From Owenia fusiformis (Eukaryota > Annelida > Polychaeta > Sabellida > Oweniidae), in the NCBI GenBank assembly GCA_903813345.2, contig CAIIXF020000006.1:25365936-25429935 (forward strand): 64,000 nucleotides of DNA. The letters are read 5' to 3'. The position numbers and the translations under genes were made by a program. Shown here in pieces: positions 58,263 to 64,000 of the stretch (the first letter of the stretch is position 1; each line of letters opens with the position of its first letter). The notes below the pieces were generated by a model. The model was not told where the DNA came from, searched no databases, and saw only the letters and a list, made by a program, of their open reading frames with translations.

Positions 58263-59283
58263 ACATGCCATTTGTTACATTACGCATCAGTATTTATTTT
58301 AGTTCAAATTTTGATTATCTAGGTCAATGTTTTTTGGGATTCTAAACCTTTGATGAAATTGTTAGACAATATTTTTTTCTCATTTTACATTTTCAACTAT
58401 TTTCTAAGATTTCAATCAATTATTCACACAATATACCCAATTTAAAAGCAATATACCTTTTTTAGTACAAAGATACAAAATATTGAAAATAATACAAATG
58501 AAAAAAGACCATGTATTTTTGTAATTACCGTGGGTTTATGTGTTGATATGAGAAAAAATGTAAAAGTGTAATAATATGAAGGCATTATAATGCTAAAGAC
58601 TTCAATCAATGTGCTAATTAAGACCAACCATCTACTCCGCAAACAGAAGGACAGGATTGAGGCCATAAATTTTGAAAACAAACTGAAGTTAGAAGATTGT
58701 TTTTTAAAGGACAGATTTATTAACATTATTTTAGAATCTTATTTGAAATTCTTTTATTTTTCTCCTTTAAGAGATAGTGTGACACATAATATTATTTTGT
58801 ACAAAATCTTAATCAAGACATTTCAAGTATTCAATAATTTAATTTTTCCAACAATGCTAGCCTATAATGCCACTGGTGCTAGGCAGCAGTACCATACTTG
58901 TACTGTATATTCTTCAATAATGACATAAATAAATGAATAAATAAAAAAAAATGAAGACAGAGTAACAGAGAAAGTAATATAGTACTATAGCACTTTAATC
59001 ATAATACTACAAACACAACACAACAATCATGATACTATAAACATGGCACTTTAATCATAATACTACAAATATGATACTACAATCATGACACCTCAAACAT
59101 GACACTATACTTGATATAATAAACATGGCACTTTATTCATAACACTACAAACATGACACTACAATCATTACACTGCAAACCTGACACTACAATACTGAAA
59201 CTATAAACATGGCACTTCAATTATAACACTACAAACATGACACTACAATCCTGACAATGCAAACTTGACACTACAATAGTAAT

Positions 59284-60375
59284 ACGAGGGGTGATTCAAA
59301 AGTAATAGACAAAATTTTATAGGCATACTAAATTTCACCCAATCAGTCTAATTTTTTCACAGTGAATAGATCAATCAATTCTCTACTTTGTGTCGAATTC
59401 TCATTTAAATGCATTTAAAATTGTTTCAGCTATGCGTAACCATGGTAACAAGGGTAAGCATGGGTGGAATTGGGTTTTTAATGATAATTGAATGTTTTTG
59501 TCATTTTTGCTTGATTTCGTTTTAATGACTCAATTACCACACATGATATGTCTAACAAGCATGGTAATGCAATTGTCAAGCAAGACTCACATGCCCATGT
59601 GTTTGCTGTTGAGTTCTAAATTCAGCAACCAATTTTGCTATGACATCACAATGATATTTCTAAGAATGATGAGTCACAGTGAGTCAGAAAGTAGATCAGA
59701 CTCTTAGACTCACACACATCCAAGAAATGTCTACTTTACAACAAATCAAAGTTAAGCAAAGGATTGTTATTGAATAGTTGGTAGCTACTGGAGAGACAAG
59801 GCAGGCAGTTGTCAAGAAAATAAAAGAGACACATGGAGACAAGGCCTTGTCAAGGCAAGCCATTGAGCGATGGTACAAACACTTTAGTGAAGGGGATACG
59901 AGAGTCTTAGATCTAAAGCGATCTGGGAGGCCCAAGACTGGCCGCACTGATAACACTATTTACCATGTAGAGTCCATCCTAAATGCAGACAGGAGATTGA
60001 CACTGAGAGAAATAAGTTCCATTACAGATGTGTCCTACTCTACAGTACAAAGGATTGTAAAATGCGACCTAAATATGAAAAGGGTGTGTGCCAAGTGGAT
60101 TCCTAAGCTTCTTACCGAAGAACAAAAGCAACAACGTGTCGAAATTGAAAATCCATTTGTTATTATGATGAAAATAGCCTTAAAAATGGATTCCGGGTGT
60201 ATGCACCATGATCCAAGAGAAGTGCTCTATCTCAAAATGTATTTGCATTTAGTTAATAAAATTTTAACATCTAATAGATAATTGATTAATCTTTATTTGT
60301 ACAAAGTTTCATTCAAATCTTGTAAAGGTAAGCGTGCCTATAAAATTTTGTCCATTACTTTTGAATCACCCCTCG
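59284..60375 (+). mobile_element. Defective mariner, copy 2
   Basis: Same termini, same TA flanks and same internal deletion as copy 1, so it was duplicated with the unit and not inserted twice. Confidence 0.92.
59726..60281 (+). pseudogene. mariner transposase remnant, copy 2
   Basis: Carries the same in-frame TAG and the same loss of the catalytic domain as copy 1. Confidence 0.9.
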
Positions 60376-60751
60376 TACTATAAACATGGCACTTCAATTA
60401 TAACACTACAAACATGACACTACAATCCTGATACTGCAAACTTTACACTACAATACTGATACTATAAACATGGCACTTCGATCATAACACTACAATCACA
60501 GTTAGAGGACTACAAAAAACTTAAATATCTATAAAAATGCCTCGAACAATCAACAATGTAGAAATTATTAAAAAATGGTAATCATGGTTGTTTTATCCTA
60601 CCACCCCTATGAAATTTTAAATACATGTAATTGGTTTTGATATTAATTTGGAGAATGCCTTTTTTCAGAAAAATTTAAATAAACCAATATCCTGTTAAAT
60701 TGGCCTGTTCTTTGAAATAACTAGAAAAACAGCAACTCCACGGAGTAGCAA

Positions 60752-61553
60752 ATCCCACCGAACAAAACATATTATGCTTATTATAGCTAGTGTAAATGTT
60801 GAAATGTTTGTGCACTTTGTGATAGAAGCATGAAATTTGGCACAAAGTTAGTTTATACCATTGTGAACTAGGCATCATCATATAAAATTTGAACCAAATC
60901 CGTTCACTGGTATATGAGTTATCAAAGATTACGTTTTTTACGAAAATTGGCCGCCATCTTGAAATTCAGCCGCCATCTTGAAAATTATTTCTTGAACAGA
61001 GCTACTGTGTCCCTAGGCATAATCATATAGAATTAAATCTGTTCACTGGTATTTGAGTTATCAAAGATTACGTTTTTTACAAAAAATTGCCGCCATTTTG
61101 AAATTAAGCGACCATCTTGAAATATTTTTGTCGAACATAGCTACTATGTCCCTAAGCATCATCATATAAAATTTGAACCAAATCCGTTCACTGGTATTTG
61201 AGTTATCAAAGATTACATATTTTTACGAAAAATCTTGAAAATCTCTTTTTGTGCGAAACTCCTTTGTCCCTAGGCATCAGCATATAAAATTTGAACCAAA
61301 TCCGTCAACTTGTATTTGAGTTATCAACGATTACATTTTTTACGAAAAATGGTGGCCATTTTGAATTGAGCGGCCATATTGAAAATTCCCTCTCGGGCAG
61401 AGGTCCTTCACTCATAAGGCATAAGCCTATAAAATTTGAACCAAATCCGTCAACCGGTATTGGAGTTATCACCCGGACACACGGACGAACAGACGGACGG
61501 ACGAACCGACGGACGGCTTCTCTATATCCCCCTCGAACTTCGTTCGGTGGGAT
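60752..61553 (+). repeat. Five-copy ~140-bp repeat with GGAC tail, copy 2
   Basis: Offset 6475 copy of 54277-55078. Confidence 0.75.
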
Positions 61554-61767
61554 AACAATCAACATCTTTGAGAGTTGGAATCTGAATATTTATCCTATAA
61601 ATAGGTTTTAATAGGTATACTGATTGTAAGCGTTCATGCATGGAGTGGGTTGGCTCACGGCCAGGCCAGATCAATTGAATTCATTCAGTCAAAACATGAT
61701 CGATTGAGCAGGACGCTTCGGATTTTATATAGTCAATTTTATACGTTTTAATTATTTATAACAAATT

Positions 61768-62898
61768 ATGGCTTTACAAGACACACAAGAACAAGGTAGA
61801 CGCTGCACACAATGCAAGGAGCTAGTTCGTGGACATAAAGGTCCCATAGGACCAAAATGTTCAAACTTAGACGTGAAAGCCGAGGCCGAGCTGCCACGCC
61901 CAGAACCGGTTTCCACGGCCGATACAAAACAAGACATTCCAGGATGGCAACTTGCTATGATGGAAGTGTCCCAACAGATATCTGGACTAGTTGCGGTTAC
62001 AAAGGACTTGCAAGTCGAACAAAATAACATGAGGGAACAAGTTGTGCACATAACAAAAGAATTGGGGGAGATAAAAATTCAAACTCAGCGACAAGCCACA
62101 CCCATTGAACAAAGATCGACCGCCGTGGATCAAACATCAGCCGGGGAACAGAACTCCATCCCCGATACGGCAACAGGAACACATGACACGACAAACGTAT
62201 TTAACGTCCCGATTCCAGAAAAAGTCATCAGAACCATAAAGAACGGTGAGTTTGTTCAAATGATTGACATTTTACCCGCCAATTTACTGCACGACCATCA
62301 TGAAAATCCCGATCCGATATTGTCACTTGAAAATGGCCAACTGCGACAAAAACAAACCAGAAAAATCAAAATAATTGAAAATTTCTCCCAATGGCTGAGC
62401 GCCTGGAATATTTTCGAGGCTATCATTGTACAAAATGCACCACACACCTATCCTGGATTATGTACATATCGAAATATAATCCAAGAAGCCGACGCCAAGT
62501 TCAAGTGGAACGCCGTCAACGCCTCTGACGTCAAATATAGAAGCAAATTATCACAAACAAAAAGTCAACAATTTGGGAATATCGACACACAATTATACGT
62601 GACAACGTTCGACTCGACAGCTGTGAAGCAGCACATCATCAAATGTTATCGCTGTGCAGGAGATCATAAGGTCTCCAATTGCCCGTTTCAAGCGGGGACC
62701 ACGGTGGCAACGTCGTCGGCGCCGTCTACGACAACAACAACATACAGCAAGGATAAAGTTAAAAACGAAATCTGCAATAAATATCAACATGGAGAATGTA
62801 AATATGGATCACAGTGCTTCAGAATTCACAAATGCCAAGGTTGTGGGGCAAGTGATATCCCAAAATACAAATGTAAAAAGTGCATTGGAGGAAATTAA
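61768..62898 (+). CDS. gag-like protein of DIRS/Ngaro-type retroelement, copy 2
   Basis: 376 codons, identical in translation to copy 1, with the CYRCAGDH knuckle and CCCH finger intact. Confidence 0.85.
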   Translation: MALQDTQEQGRRCTQCKELVRGHKGPIGPKCSNLDVKAEAELPRPEPVSTADTKQDIPGWQLAMMEVSQQISGLVAVTKDLQVEQNNMREQVVHITKELGEIKIQTQRQATPIEQRSTAVDQTSAGEQNSIPDTATGTHDTTNVFNVPIPEKVIRTIKNGEFVQMIDILPANLLHDHHENPDPILSLENGQLRQKQTRKIKIIENFSQWLSAWNIFEAIIVQNAPHTYPGLCTYRNIIQEADAKFKWNAVNASDVKYRSKLSQTKSQQFGNIDTQLYVTTFDSTAVKQHIIKCYRCAGDHKVSNCPFQAGTTVATSSAPSTTTTTYSKDKVKNEICNKYQHGECKYGSQCFRIHKCQGCGASDIPKYKCKKCIGGN

Positions 62899-64000
62899 GC
62901 CCTACAAACCATTGTGCCCAATAGCTTTAGCCCATGGCTTAAGAAATCACCCCGACAAAAATTTTGTTAATTATATTGTTGAAAATGCTACACATGGTGT
63001 TAAACTTGGGTACAATGGTCCAAGGGAATCCCGTATTCATGGAAACTGGAAATCAGCATTAGATAATAGTGAAGCCATACAACAAAATATCGATAAAGAA
63101 ATGTCCAAAGGAAGGAAAGTAGCATTCAGTTCTATACCGTGTGAAAAGTACGTCGGATCTCCGATGGGTGCATATGCAAAAAAGCACTCGAACCCTACAA
63201 AATATCGCATTATACACGACCTCTCATGGCCCCCAGGGAAATCCGTGAACGAATTTATTTCCAAAGAAGAATATGGATGCCATTACATAAGTATCGATAC
63301 TGCAATTAATTTAGTGAAACAATGTGGAAGATCAGCGCTAATGAGCAAGCTTGATTTAGCTGACGCGTTTAAATTTATTCCAGTACATAAATCTGATTGG
63401 GAACTCCTAGGAACAACGTGGGAAACACGAAATGACATCACGGGCGAGAACGTCACGACATATTACATTGACTTAGTTCTACCGTTTGGTGCACGCAGTT
63501 CGCCAAAATTATTTAGCGAATTTGCAGACGCCTTGGAATTTATAATGCGACAAAATGGTGCAACAGTATGTCCCCATTATTTAGATGATTACTTCACATG
63601 TGGACCTAGAAACAGTGACGTATGTAAGAATAATCTCGATATAATGGTACAGACATGTGCCGACGTTGGCTTCAGCATCAATCCGTCGAAACTTGTACAA
63701 CCGTGCACCTCCATAGAATTTCTTGGACTTATCATAGATTCGAACAAATTTGAAATCCAAATTCCGCAAGATAAGCTCCAAGACATCACAACAGATTTGA
63801 AAAAATGGCTCGTCAGGAAAAGAGCATCAAAGCGACAAATATTATCTCTAATAGGTAAACTGACGTTCATTTGCCGAGTCATATACGCAGGAAAAACGTT
63901 CTTGAGAAGGATTATTGATCTTTCAACAAAGTTAAAACACTTACATCACAAGATGAAAATCAGCAATTCGTTCAGATCGGACATATCTTGGTGGTTAAGC
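62789..64000 (+). CDS. Reverse transcriptase / RNase H, copy 2 (3' part beyond window)
   Basis: Same frame as copy 1 from the internal ATG. HYLDDYF and SLIGKLTF are present; RNase H is cut off by the window edge. Confidence 0.85.
   Translation, partial: MENVNMDHSASEFTNAKVVGQVISQNTNVKSALEEIKPYKPLCPIALAHGLRNHPDKNFVNYIVENATHGVKLGYNGPRESRIHGNWKSALDNSEAIQQNIDKEMSKGRKVAFSSIPCEKYVGSPMGAYAKKHSNPTKYRIIHDLSWPPGKSVNEFISKEEYGCHYISIDTAINLVKQCGRSALMSKLDLADAFKFIPVHKSDWELLGTTWETRNDITGENVTTYYIDLVLPFGARSSPKLFSEFADALEFIMRQNGATVCPHYLDDYFTCGPRNSDVCKNNLDIMVQTCADVGFSINPSKLVQPCTSIEFLGLIIDSNKFEIQIPQDKLQDITTDLKKWLVRKRASKRQILSLIGKLTFICRVIYAGKTFLRRIIDLSTKLKHLHHKMKISNSFRSDISWWLS

Larger units (their letters stand above)
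58263..64000 (+). repeat. 6475-bp tandem unit, copy 2 (cut by window end)
   Basis: Starts ACATGCCATTTGTTACATTACG; matches copy 1 at a constant offset of 6475 to the last base seen. Confidence 0.95.

Overview
The window is animal nuclear DNA: AT-rich, with spliced genes bearing GT/AG introns, long introns and dense interspersed repeats. The gene set (TRIM-type B-box protein, kinesin-6-type KIF6, archaemetzincin, DUF229 sulfatase-like protein, single-exon Toll-like receptor, BLTP3/UHRF1BP1-type lipid-transfer protein) fits a marine invertebrate. A lophotrochozoan such as a mollusc, annelid or brachiopod is my best guess, but the sequence does not settle the phylum.

Layout: 1-792 (+) is the 3' part of a B-box/coiled-coil gene. 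2954-14587 (-) is a KIF6 orthologue that I could rebuild as twelve phase-consistent exons, two of them not visible as long open frames. 14588-22600 has no host gene: it holds a 5'-truncated non-LTR retrotransposon (17706-18575), a 2.1-kb foldback transposon with two ~737-bp near-identical arms and an 8-bp target duplication (19903-22027), and a small TTAA-flanked foldback element (22141-22543). 23213-25119 (+) is a two-exon archaemetzincin metalloprotease. 27046-29427 (-) is a single-exon membrane-anchored DUF229 protein with an in-frame 19-residue tandem repeat. 32352-34700 (-) is a single-exon Toll-like receptor with a complete TIR domain. 34701-39599 is repeat-rich intergenic DNA. 39600-50321 (-) is the 3' two-thirds of a BLTP3 (UHRF1BP1/SHIP164) gene in eight exons; its N-terminal chorein part must lie outside the window.

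From 51788 to the right edge is an exact head-to-tail duplication with a 6475-bp period (second copy from 58263, cut by the window end). Each unit carries a minisatellite split by a dead mariner, a five-copy ~140-bp repeat with GGAC-rich tail, and a gag plus RT/RNase H pair of the DIRS/Ngaro type with no tyrosine recombinase in the unit.

The genes are not an operon and share no obvious pathway. The common theme is transposon load: at least fifteen short elements with inverted termini could be delimited, many by their target duplications (TA, TTAA, CTTAG, or 8 bp), mostly in introns of KIF6 and BLTP3. No CRISPR array, rRNA, tRNA or bacterial-type operon was seen.
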